Shown in pieces: positions 13,000 to 23,699 of a DNA stretch of 64,000 nucleotides (position 1 is the first letter of the stretch; every line of letters starts with the position of its first letter). Under the pieces are notes generated by a model that was not told the origin of the DNA, did no database searches, and saw nothing but the letters and a program-made list of their open reading frames with translations. The DNA is from Daphnia pulex. Its lineage: Eukaryota > Arthropoda > Branchiopoda > Diplostraca > Daphniidae. A program made the position numbers and the translations under genes. The stretch covers positions 4,712,001-4,776,000 of the forward strand of contig NC_060017.1 of assembly GCF_021134715.1 (NCBI RefSeq). The letters are read 5' to 3'.

Positions 13000-13846
13000 A
13001 TGAAATTGACATTGCCATTTGTTGTCGTCTGTGGATTGATGAGTTGCGCTCTGCTGGTTGAAGCCAAATCCAGCAACAGCTTCCGCGAACGTAAATTATC
13101 ATCGGAAAATTAGCGACATTGAAATTGAAAAATTAACAATTAATCTGATTTTTTTTTTTTTTTTTTTTGCATCAGTGATATCGAACAAGGCAGGCTCTTG
13201 CGCTGGAAGATGCGGTCAGTCCGGAACCGACTCCACTAAGCCTTGCCAGTGCAATCTATCCTGTCAGACGTACGGCGACTGTTGCGACGACTACCTCACT
13301 CTCTGCAATTCTTGCGACGGACGCTGTTCTGCTGCTTATGATAACAAGTGGCCATGCCAATGCAATGTTGACTGCCCATCCTACGGCAACTGTTGCTCCG
13401 ACTATCCGGCTCTATGCCAAGGAGGTAACTTTGTACTTACCACTTTTATACAATAAGTTTGTTGTCAGCGGATGTCAAAAGTCTAAATATTAAATATCCT
13501 ATTGTCGCAGTCACAACAACCGTGAAGACCACAGTTACAGTTCCAGATTTGACAACCACAACTACCCCCATTCCAACCACACCATTTTCCTGCCCTGATG
13601 ATTACACCGCCAAACATCCAAACCCCGACGACTGTCAATCTTTTTACGAATGTGTAGCCGGAGTGGCGTATCTTGTAGTAAGTTTTCGTGTTTAAACATA
13701 TTTGTTTACTTTTGAATCCTTTTTACAATTTCCATAGGGTATAATCCTAATATTATTGATCTATTTAGAACTGCCCACCTGGCCTTTACTACAATCCGGA
13801 TTTACAAGTCTGCGATTACCTCGATAATGTTCCATCGTGCCAATAA
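13000..13846 (+). CDS. Secreted protein with two somatomedin-B domains and one chitin-binding type-2 domain (gene A, 194 aa)
   Basis: Exons 13000-13090, 13176-13424, 13511-13677, 13769-13846, joined in phase (91+249+167+78 nt). A signal peptide (MKLTLPFVVVCGLMSCALL) is followed by two SMB domains, both in exon 2. Each has eight Cys in the order C-x3-C...C-x-C-x3-C...CC...C. A Thr-rich, mucin-like linker leads to a CBM14/peritrophin-A domain whose Cys lie in FSCPDDY, DDCQSFYEC, NCPPGLYYN, QVCDYL and PSCQ. The predicted role is extracellular, binding chitin in cuticle, peritrophic matrix or gut mucus; the SMB partner is unknown. An AATAAA overlaps the TAA stop (13842-13847). It is a tandem paralogue of the gene at 14636. 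I do not recognise a named orthologue. Confidence 0.88.
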
Positions 13847-14280
13847 AAAAAGTCATCTAGTCAAACTAAAATTGTCCCGCCGGATAAAAATATGTGAATC
13901 CTCTGAAATATTTTAAGTACTTTCATCAAATGCTTTAAATACATGCACACGAATTTTTCATTTCTGGTTTCTTACTCATATATTTAAAAGCTAATTACAC
14001 AATTTAAAAATCATTCAGCGGTATTTTGCCAATAAATAGACATACGGTTTTTATAAAAACAGAGAACAGATCGCTTTTCTAATGTTCAAGATAGAAACAG
14101 TTGTTTGCATAAGAATTAATACGAAAGTTAAAAGAAACTTTTCTTTTCCCTTGCTTCTTACAAGATGTAAATCTGAAGACAGGCTCATTTACGAACACCT
14201 TGGATGATTGAGGCCTATGGGAATTGATTCTTTGTACTGTACAATAAGTGGCAATGAGGGCAGTATCGACTACACCAATC

Positions 14281-14447
14281 GATTAGTCTATCGACAAAAT
14301 CGGGTCGGTTTCAAAGTCGAGCTTGGCTGCAAGGAAACGTAATCACTCTGCTATAGTCAACTGATCAACCATTGCACTCTTAATATGTATTTGGAAATAA
14401 CCACGCCTCTACGCAATACCCATCACCACGCCTCGGCTATGTATAAA
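14281..14447 (+). promoter_or_regulatory. Core promoter and upstream block of SMB gene B
   Basis: TATAAA lies at 14442-14447. The box GAAATAACCACGCCTCTA spans 14394-14411, one base different from gene A and 31 bp from TATAAA in both. The upstream block with GATTAGTCT (14281) and GGTTTCAAAGTC is also shared. A second CCACGCCTC copy lies near 14427-14435. A 5'UTR intron probably runs 14511-14617; like the one in gene A it ends in TTTCAAG. Confidence 0.7.
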
Positions 14448-14635
14448 ACTGAGAAGTCTGACAGTCGGTTAAACTTAACGATATTCGTCGTATGCAATTT
14501 CCAGTGGCTTGTAAGTGTATGTTCTGTTTACGTATATTAGTATCTAGATTTTTAAATTAATTTCTCTACCTTTTTTTCTTTTTTACTATGATAGGCTTAG
14601 CTCTTTTTCTTTTCAAGAATTAATACGCGTTCATC

Positions 14636-16614
14636 ATGAAAGTTTTAATTTTTATTGCCATTTTTGGATTGATGAATGTCGCTGTACAAATTGAGGCCAA
14701 GAGAAGTAGCTTCCGCGAACGTAATTACTAATTAGCATAATTTGCATATCTACAATCAGCGGTATAATGACTTAATCCAAAATGTTCCCTATCAGTTTTG
14801 ATGTCGAGCAAAATAGCCGATTCTTGTGTCGGCAGATGCGGCCAGTCGGAAACTGATCCCGCTATGACCTGTCAGTGTAATCCATCCTGTCAGACAGCTG
14901 GTTGGTTCATTTTATTAACGATGGTTCTACGTGCATTCCTTATAATATTTCCTATTGTTAACGTGACTCTACAGGTGACTGTTGCTCGGACTTTATATCC
15001 ACGTGCAACACATGCGCTACTTGGGGACGCTGCACTGCTGGAAACGATCCTAGTTGGCCGTGTCAGTGTACCGCTGAATGCGCAGACAGCAACGATTGCT
15101 GCCCCGATTACGCGTATCTATGCGGCGGAGTTGGTCCAACAGGTAATCACGAGTCAAATGAAACATGATAAAGACATTTCAAGGACTGCAAATGGAAAGT
15201 TAGGCTTAAAACAATTAAGCGAGAAATAATTTAGCATTCCCTTTATTTGTACTGAAATGTTCTATTTACGAGACGGCTGTTACCTTGGGGTTTTTATCTG
15301 CTGATAGGGACGTGAGCGGTTAAAACCCAATCGTGTTTTTATCGACTTTATTGCCTATTTTGCTTAAGGCAATTCAATTCTTTTTAAACAGGCACAGGTA
15401 CAACCATTAAGACAACTACCCCTGGCGGCGGAGCTGGATCTTGCGCTGGAAGATGTGGCCAGTCCGGAACGGACTCCACTAAGCCTTGCCAATGCAATCT
15501 ATCCTGTCAGACGTATGGAGACTGTTGCAGTGATTTCAACGATATCTGCAATTCTTGCCAGGGACGCTGCTCTGCTGCATATAATAACAAGTGGCCATGC
15601 CAATGCAATGTTGACTGTCCATCCTATGGCAATTGCTGCAACGACTATTCGGCCCTTTGCCTTGCAGGTATATAGCCTAATCCTGCTTGGATGTAAATTT
15701 AACACAGCTTTCGGACCACGACTGGGATGGGGACACACAAATTTGTTAATCGTGAAATTTCGTATGCAATATAACCTATAATTAGCTTATTTTTTGAGAA
15801 ATAATTTACTTTTAAAAAAATCTATTCTTTAAAAAAATAAAGTTAAAAGATGAAACCGTAAGGCTTCGAGGTTTTACATTACACAAACTATCATAACGAT
15901 AACATAATAACATCATAACTTCATTTTATGATGCACTAATTAATCTGAGACTTTTCTATGTAAGCTGCATTAGTCTGTGCTGTGTGTCTGCTAAAAGGCC
16001 AGTGGGAAGTGAACGATCAAAGTTTTTTCTCATCATATTTTATGCTACATTTGTGTTATCTTGTTGATCATAACGGCCATGAATGTTTTTATCAGTATTT
16101 ACCATAGATTAACTATAGATTAGTGGTCTTATACGTTTATATTATCGCTGTTAAAAAGACTTAAACTTCAATGTTATAAAATTGTATGAATATGAAACTC
16201 TTTTGATTGCAGTTACAACAACCGTTAAAACGACAGTTAGCACTACAACTATCGCAACCACTATTCCTACTACAACTATTTCAACAACTGTTCCTACTAC
16301 AACAATACTCAAAACAACAACAATCACGCCTGTCACCACAACATCCACCACCACCTCTTCTCCAGAATCATTTACTTGCCCTAACGATCTCTTCGGAAAA
16401 TATCCGAATCCCAATGACTGCAAAACATTTTACGAATGCGCAGCCGGTCAAGCACATTTAATGGTAAGTCTTCAATTTCTTCTAAAATATGAGTGCCGTC
16501 TAATAATATGAATAATACTACTCTTGTTTTCATTAGAATTGCCCGCCTGGCCTTTACTACAATCCGGACTTACAAGTCTGTGACTACCTTGATAATGTTC
16601 CTTCTTGTCAATGA
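14636..16614 (+). CDS. Secreted protein with four somatomedin-B domains and one chitin-binding type-2 domain (gene B, 320 aa)
   Basis: Exons 14636-14720, 14796-14900, 14975-15142, 15392-15667, 16213-16463, 16537-16614 join in phase. The order is signal peptide (MKVLIFIAIFGLMNVAV), SMB1-SMB2, a short Thr/Gly spacer, SMB3-SMB4, a Thr-rich linker about twice as long as in gene A, and one CBM14 domain. SMB3-SMB4 and the last exon are almost identical in DNA to the matching parts of gene A, so the pair arose by recent duplication or is homogenised by gene conversion. SMB1 is split by a 74-bp intron (14901-14974) that the matching domain in gene A lacks. SMB2 has one extra residue between its first two Cys. 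AATAAA occurs at 16802. Four SMB domains should raise ligand avidity; the ligand is unknown. Confidence 0.88.
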
Positions 16615-16767
16615 AATTGTTCATAGGTTAATTGCTTTGTTACTCTGTTGAAAAGTACATTGAAAATCTCTTTTAGCACAAATCGTTGGTGATTGTTTTT
16701 ACCAACTAAATAATAAGTAAAAATCATCAAATTTCCCTTGTTGACTTCATTTTAATTTTAAATCTGA

Positions 16768-17826
16768 AATAATCAACGCCACCAAATAGAAAAAAAGGAA
16801 GAATAAAGATACATTTTTCCTACCTTAAAGCCTGGGAAATACAGCCAGGTATCAAATGCTCCAGCATCCGTAGAAAAGTTGAAAGGGCGTCCTTGTGAAC
16901 ACACACTCGCATGGGTGTACGCGAGGACAGAGTGGATTTAAAGAAAGGGGAAGAAGAGATACGTAAATCGACCGGCATCAGTAGTTTCTCCAATCAAACG
17001 GGATGCTGTTTATCTAAATAAATCATGGGTTAATGAATTAAAAATATTTATATAGAAACAACAAGTAAGGATAAGTTGAAAATGAGACAGTGAGTAAACC
17101 CTAATTGTTAATACAAAATAAGGCTTCCATGTAATATACTGCATATTTATGCAAGTTATGGCTCATTAATATCTAGTAGGTCACAGTCGAATAAAATTAG
17201 TGAAATTATTACCTAAGTGATGGTCCTCACTCCTCAGATTGTTGCTGATGGCTGGTCAATACCAGCACAAGCGAAACTGGCATATCATTTGGTTGTGATG
17301 GCTGGCTCAGGTCATAAAATCTGCATGAAGGAAAAGGTTACTAGGCATAGTGCAAACAAACTGGCATGCATCGACAGGGAGCTTACGTGAAAAATGATAG
17401 TCAGGAACTAAGCTTTCACAATTTTAAATTTAGAACAGGTTTAACTCTTCTATTTAAGCTCCCATAATCATTCTATTTGTATTCTTAGTTTTATTTACCT
17501 GCAAAACAGCATGGAGTGTGTTTTAAGCGATTCCAAGATTCGCGACTAGATACGTTTTTTTTTGTAATCTCAAGAACGAACTTCGTCTCTTTTTCGAAAC
17601 TTGTAAACAAATCGAAAGCAGACGACACTAATATTCTAATTAACCTTGCTTAAATAAGATATCGATAGAAATTATTCTTAATCGACCCACTCTTTCCTAA
17701 ATCCAAATTGCTAAAAATACGATAAAAGCAGCATCTGCTGAACGGATCAGGATTATTACGTCTCATTTAAGTTACTCTGAGTCTGAGCCCCCCTACACGG
17801 ACGACAAAGTAACGTCAAAATTTTCA
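16768..17826 (-). pseudogene. Decayed copy (L) of an unrecognised spliced element, duplicated at 42818-43948
   Basis: The reverse complement aligns by eye to 42818-43948 in collinear order for about 1.06 kb. It covers a promoter-like leader (TATCGATATCTTA and GAATATTAGTGTCGTCTGC), a first exon ending TTTTGCAG|GTAAAT, a second exon, an intron, and a third exon ending CTTTAAG|GTAGG. Splice sites are kept but the reading frame is not. The short frame starting MPVSLVLVLTSHQQQ meets TGA soon after, and another TGA follows CAGCATCCCGTT in the next exon. The family is unknown to me. It lies between SMB gene B and the broken aquaglyceroporin. Confidence 0.6.
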
Positions 17827-18417
17827 AGAAACCCACAGAAAATTAGTTTTAGACCGAATACGCCACAATAACTCTCCAGAACCGGAACACGAGAGGGAAT
17901 AAATTCTTATTATTTGAAAGAAATGCATATTTTAGGGGAAATCTGAAACACCCGCTCAGTTTTCACTCCCGTGGTGCATCGTTTTGCCGGTTGGAGCGCT
18001 GCGTTCACATTTACTTTGGAATGTGGGTTATTTTATTCAAAAATTGTACCAGTATATGCGTAACATTACTCCCTTACAGAAGGCAAGCTATCGCACAGAA
18101 CTGTTTGATCTTCACAGGTAGCCGAAGCTGAACGCCACTACTAACAATTTTATAGTTATAGCGGAGCTGGGTCTGTGTTAATAGTTTGGACGTACATCAG
18201 CAGCGAACGCGTCACCTTCTGGTCACGAATCCAGCGCTGTACCATCACGCCCATAACGGTATGTTCAACGGCAACTTCTAACTGACATAATTCAGAAAAT
18301 TTGAGATCATAAATTGTAATTGTACCGAAATTGTAATAATTATTTTACAAATGTGATACATTTTATAATTATCATAACCAAATAATTTGACTTAGTTCTT
18401 TTCAGCAATCAAAAATT
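17827..18417. other. Intergenic, nothing recognised
   Basis: About 0.6 kb downstream of the aquaglyceroporin stop with no coding or RNA feature that I can support. Confidence 0.5.
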
Positions 18418-19602
18418 TTATTGTGCTGGCCAATGCGCTTCAATGAGAATAAAATATATTAAATAACCGATTACGACACCAATGTGAGGTATTACTACGG
18501 GAATCCAAAACCAGGTCCAGTCTCTGAAACTACGAGTGAATAATGAGTCATAAAAGCAGTAATTTAGGAAAAATCTACTTAGACAAATAGTACCTAAAAA
18601 CCTTGATTCCCCATCCAGCAAAGTAAGTCAAAATCCTAGGAGATAAATCGCGAGCAGGATTCGGAGAGCCACCTGTATTAAGTGAGAATCCAATAGCCAA
18701 TTCCAAAACCAAAAATCCAATATACAGGGCCACGAGCGGAAGCGGAATACGCATGTTCTTGGGATCGGTTAAAGCGGCCACACAGAGTGCAAGTAAGGCA
18801 CTTCCAAAAAGCTGATAAATAAAAACTAATAATAATTAACTGCCACGGTTTTAAAATTGAAAAATGGCCAGAAGCAAACCTGATCTATAATACATCCTGC
18901 GATGGAGACGTATGGCAAAGGGTATGTAGCAAAAATGGCAGCCAATCCCGGATCTTCGTTTGTGATGTAAAATTCGCCATCGCCTTTAAACATTATGGCG
19001 TCTAAAAGAGAAGTTTGAAAAAAAATAAAATAAAAACATTTCTCTGACATAGTACACTGAATATCCCACCCCAATAAACTCCAAGAACAGCTGCAGCTCC
19101 GCAAAAAGCACCAAGGTATTGTGCTATCTAGTAAACCGGCAATTTAGCCCAGGGTAAAATACCTCTCAGAGCGAATAGAAGAGAGAATGCCGGATTAGAG
19201 TGAGCGCCTTGTTTTGATTGGGAAATTGATGTGGAAATGGTTAAAGTTTGTGTAGATATTGAACTTTGTTTCGTTCGTACCTGAAGCACCGCAAGCGATT
19301 AAGATACCAGACATGGCGGCAACGAACGCACCCCATTTCGGGGCGACTCCGCTTCCCTTCTCTCCGTCCGTAAGGACAGCCTGGGCGATTAAGCCATTCA
19401 CAAACGCCTTACAAAATCATAGAAAGGTCTTGAGTGTGACGCATAAAAATATGAAATGGTTGTTGCTATTATTTGCTAACAATTTACTTACCAAAATAGC
19501 AAATGTGCTAATAAATTCGGCTAAAAAAGCTCGAACATAAAGCCGATGATAAATAGCGGACGCGGAACTTTTCAATAACTTCAGAGCTGATGTGAAAGCC
19601 AT
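18418..19602 (-). pseudogene. Aquaglyceroporin 1, complete six-exon gene with one in-frame TAG
   Basis: MIP-family channel for water and small solutes. Exons 5' to 3': 19602-19492, 19407-19281, 19207-19070, 19001-18880, 18811-18594, 18529-18418; all splice sites and phases are intact (276 codons). Both half-helix motifs are present: GAHSNPAFS and SPNPARDLSPR. The Asp after the second NPA marks the glycerol-conducting (GLP) class. Codon 106 is TAG (19130-19128) in KLPVY*IAQYLGAF, where the paralogue at 22331 has KLPVYWAAQYIGAF, so it equals TGG to TAG. Translation would stop before the first channel half is complete. No other lesion is visible, so this is a very recent pseudogene, a null allele, a sequence error, or a codon restored by editing or readthrough. 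AATAAA overlaps the terminal stop. Confidence 0.82.
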
Positions 19603-20383
19603 CTCGAAATGACCATTTGATATGGCAAACTGGTATAAATTCTAATACGGTACAAAGATCGAAGATGGTGTGAGCTATATGAACCCTCAAACCTACAAAT
19701 TCATTAGATAGCACGAATAACTTGGGCGATTATTCAGTTATGATAATTCATATTTCTGAATGAATCGCACGATTCATGATGATTATAAACGTTAGTGACT
19801 AATGTTCCCACTCAAATTTAAAAAAAACAACGAAAATGTTGCGTAGTCATCCGACGATGAGATCTGACCTGTATCAGACTGCATATCTATGTCGATAAAT
19901 TTTCACAAAGCACAGATCTTAAACTGTCGCTCGCGAGTTGCCCAACAAGTGCAACTAAAATAGAGAAAACCTAAACAAAGAAAAAGGCTACTGCATTATG
20001 CATAGAATTGGCGCTTATTAAAAATTCTTTCCTCTCTAACCTTTAAACTCTTACTTTCGCTGTTCGTGGATCGTTTTCTAAAATGTAAATGATCCTAGAG
20101 AGTCCCTCAATAAAAAAATAAGGGATCTTGTTTAAATGACAAAATAAGTTACATTAACACATAATGTGAGAGGAAGCTTAACTTACCTTTAGGCTACGCT
20201 GTAAAAAGGTGACTGCATATGCGCAAAAGAAATTTGTTGTTGTTTAGGATGTGTTTCGTCAGCAAAGAATTGAAAGTGAATGATAAAAATTGAACCATTT
20301 ATAGTTTTCAAATTCTTTTGAGTTTTTGTCATGGATTTCATCATCAGCATATTTTAAATACATGAAGAGCAAGTATGCATGGG
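19603..20383. other. Intergenic, nothing recognised
   Basis: About 0.8 kb between the DNAJC17 stop and the start of aquaglyceroporin 1. It must hold the promoter of the latter, but I see no clear TATA box or conserved block. Confidence 0.45.
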
Positions 20384-21382
20384 TTACGTAGAAGAAAGTT
20401 GAGCATCAGTTTCTTGTTTTCGTTTCCTCTCTTGGGCTTCTCTCATAGACTGCAATACTCTGGCTTCAAAATCGGCCATCGACATTGGTGCAGCTGAAGT
20501 TGGGGGTGGTTGTTTTGAAGGTTCTGCTGCACTTGGTTGATCTCCTTTGATCCATGAGAGAGTCAGTGGGTGTCCATTTATTCCTCTCTCCACAGCATAT
20601 GCTAAATCTGCATCTTTTTTGTTGGCAAACTCCACAATTGCACTTCCTTTCTTCTTTGTTGAAATGAGCAAAGCAAGTATGTTTCCATATTTCTGGAGGA
20701 CTGAATGAAGCTTTTCCTGTGTGTAAGGATCTGAGCCCTCTGGTTCAACTTTCCAAGACAGTTTCATTCTTGCACTTACAATTCCTCTGGTTGATATTTG
20801 TTCTTTCTCCTTTGCCAATTCAAGGCGGATTTTCTCTTGTTCTTCTGCCAAATGGTTTGAACCTTGTTTCCTCAATCGCTCAATTTCAGCCTTGAGCTGT
20901 TCTTCTGGACTCCTCTGTGGGACAGTCCTCCCAGATGTTTGATGGGCTTTTTCTCTTGCTTCAAGCTCATCCTTGAGTTTTTTCCTCTTGGAATCAAGTT
21001 TCTTATACCTTAGTTCTGTTTCCTTTTTGGCTCTTAAAACACGATCATATGCAGCTTTAGCAGATTCATCAGAAAGGACTTTTAGCGCTTCTGATAATTG
21101 ATGAAAAAGCTTGGCTGCTTCAGGATCTGAAATTCAAAGCAAAACATTTATTTTTAGACATATAGTAACTAATTAGTATTGTACCAATTGTGTGTTTGAA
21201 ACCTGAACTGATCTATTATTTCTCAATTATTCGTGTTATACAAGTTAATTACCTGGATTTTTGTCAGGGTGAACTTTTAAGGCTTTCTTACGATACGCTG
21301 TTTTGATTTCTTGTACTGTAGCATCGGGAGACACTTCAAATAAACCATATAAATCTAATTTTGTCACGTCTATTTTCGACAT
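20384..21382 (-). CDS. DnaJ homolog subfamily C member 17 (290 aa)
   Basis: Hsp70 co-chaperone linked to pre-mRNA splicing in other animals. Exons 21382-21253 and 21126-20384 join in phase 1. The J domain opens at residue 9 ([19 protein letters not shown]) and has the diagnostic HPDK at 38-41. A long charged, probably coiled-coil segment follows ([17 protein letters not shown]). An RRM starts near residue 164 ([11 protein letters not shown]) and holds the RNP1-like strand [17 protein letters not shown]. The tail is Pro/Ser-rich, then carries a short helix ([20 protein letters not shown]). J domain, coiled coil and RRM is the DNAJC17 architecture, and the length is close to other family members. 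It is a single-copy housekeeping gene between two aquaglyceroporins, on the same strand. Confidence 0.93.
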
Positions 21383-21989
21383 TTTTGATTTTTTGGACAC
21401 GTAAAATTACGTACTGCTGTTGACTGTTTACAGAGTTGCCAGATATAATTAATCGCAAAATTTCCGAGTCGCATCTCGCATCCGCATTTTGTAATTTTTT
21501 ATTTTAATGGCATAAATACGCACTATTTATTTAATGACTTTTCCATTAAAAAACAAACAAAAAAATGTATTAATAAACATGTTCAGGATTTGTATGGGTA
21601 AAAGAATGGCATTTTGTACATACAGCATTTTGTGTTCGGTGCGCAGTGCGTACCAGATAAAATTTGTTGAAAAAATTTAAAAAAAACGTAGCTAAAAAAA
21701 GATTCGTAAATATCAAAATTAGGTATTCTTTTCATTTCTAGTTTCTACTTCGTTCATGTCGTTAGGGGGCAGGTGAAAGTTAAAGTCGATTCGATAATTG
21801 TAGAAATCAAGGGGTATTATGAAAAGAATGTTTCAGTACCTGCGTAGCATTACAATTCATGGATTTGATTTGTAAGCCATAGCGATGGTCTGATGTAATC
21901 TTCACAGCTGCCAATGGCAACTCCAAGCTTGATCATATGGATATCAACTTGAAGTTCAGGGCTGTGACTTCATAATCGATTTGACTCAT

Positions 21990-22050
21990 AGCGGGGTTGA
22001 ACCCGGTGCTACTAGCATGACAATCGCGCGTGTTAACTCATGAGCCAACT
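21990..22050 (-). repeat. tRNA-like pol III promoter (possible SINE head)
   Basis: The minus strand carries an A-box-like TGGCTCATGAG (22047-22037) and a B-box-like GGTTCAACCCC (22003-21993), 44 nt apart as in tRNAs. A T-arm can fold, but I cannot form an acceptor stem or a normal anticodon stem. A functional tRNA is therefore unlikely; a tRNA-derived SINE or relic fits better. Confidence 0.4.
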
Positions 22051-22330
22051 TGACAACATTGTTCCCCGAATTCAAAAGAGCCATATTCTGTTTTCGGTTT
22101 TCGAAATTTCTTGTCGTGTACGGTCGTGTACACATTCTGAATAAAACTTCTTTTCAACTTTTACTATTTGACTTAGAAATTCTTTTATTGCGTAAAAAGG
22201 ATACAAGTTCTGTTTGTTCTGCACAATGCGCATTTGTTAATGCTCTGGAATGCTTGAACGTAAATCAAACACACTCAGAACACATTCTGTATTACATTAA
22301 CATAAAAATTCGATGGCGGTATCGGTGCAT

Positions 22331-23699
22331 TCATTCCGGAAGGTGAGCTTCGATAAAAATGATGTAAATGAAGGCTCCAAGGGTTGCACCAAAGTGCGGA
22401 ATCACAAGAGGGATCCAGAACCACATCCAATTGTCGTAGCTGGATCGTCAAAGTTAAGATTTCGTAAATGTGTAGTATATTTTTGCTATAGGAAACTCTG
22501 GCATACCTAAATACTTGTGGACCCCATCCGACTAAGTAAGTGAACAGTCTTGGAGATAAATCTCGAGCCGGATTGACGGGCACACCGCAGTTCATACTGA
22601 AACTGATGCCCAATCCCATGATGAGAAATCCCATGTATAAGGCAAAGACAGAAAGTGGAACTTTGCAATTTAGTCGATCGACTATAGCGCATGCACACAG
22701 CAACAACAGGGCCGATCCTACTATCTGTTTTCATATAATTTTATATCAATAAGAAAATGCATTTGTAAGAAAGAAATGTTTCAAAAACACACCGAATCGA
22801 CAATGGCTCCTGCTGTTGAGAGGTAGGCAGAAGGATAAGGAGCGAAAATGGCAGCGAATCCTGGATCATCTTCTGTCATCACAAATTGGCCCCCAGTTTG
22901 ATAATAAATCGCCTCTGAAATTTGGAGCAAATATCATTAGGTAAAATGAATTGAATAAGCACCGTATTATGTAGCTAAAACCGAGGTAAACTGCAAAGAC
23001 GCAAGATGCAGCTGCAAAAGCGCCGATATACTGAGCAGCCCAATAGACTGGTAACTTTCGCCATTCAACTGTATAAGAATTGAAATCGAGTAAAGTCAAA
23101 ATTTTATAAATTTATGATGACTTGGGAAGCGACTTCGTCTTACGTCTTCCAACACAGGCCAGACCGAACGACATTGCTGGGTTCAGATGAGCACCTTAAA
23201 ATACAAATTTGACTGATGGTTATTCTTAAATTGAATATTGCATTTCTCTTTTCGACTTGACGAACCTGACACACCGCCTGCAACCCAAACACCGGCCATG
23301 ACACCTTGATTGAGACATTTCAATAAATTTGTTTTAGAACGATAATCAGATTTATTCAGATATAATAAATAAGAAAACAATTTTTCTCGTTATGAAATGA
23401 ATTTTGTTTTTTTACCGAATCCATCGCCAAATCTGCCGGCCATGAATTCTGCCAGTTTCCCGTTGGTCAACACCGTTTGTGCCTTTGTTCCGATAATGCA
23501 TAACTTGACGTTTGCAAAGTAGCCATCATGTCGATAGAAAAATTCAGCGAATCACTGCAGGTAGCTCAAAGATGTTGTTCCAGCTTTTTTGTATGTATAC
23601 CACTAGAACGAAGGTCCCGGCCAGCTCTCCAAGAAATTCCCGGATAAGGGGGTAGGAAGCCAGGCTGATGGCCCTTCTCACGCGACGCTTATCGACCAT
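22331..23699 (-). CDS. Aquaglyceroporin 2 (263 aa), intact, eight exons
   Basis: Six-helix channel of the GLP class. Exons 5' to 3': 23699-23601, 23482-23416, 23304-23266, 23194-23144, 23068-22982, 22914-22793, 22724-22507, 22439-22331; total 792 nt with consistent phases. Pore motifs are GAHLNPAMS and PVNPARDLSPR, with Asp after the second NPA. The protein starts MVDKRRVRRAIS and ends EAHLPE. Compared with its neighbours it has two extra introns. One is in the second exon. The other splits the 138-nt third exon into 51+87 nt with no change in coding length. Its second-exon region is seven codons shorter, in the first extracellular loop. Being intact, it is the best template for judging the broken copy at 18418. 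Confidence 0.92.

Noticed and set aside
19093..19162. A cryptic 35-nt GT-AG intron that would remove the TAG codon in aquaglyceroporin 1
   Set aside because: It is too short to splice and not a multiple of three, so it would shift the frame and destroy the rest of the protein.
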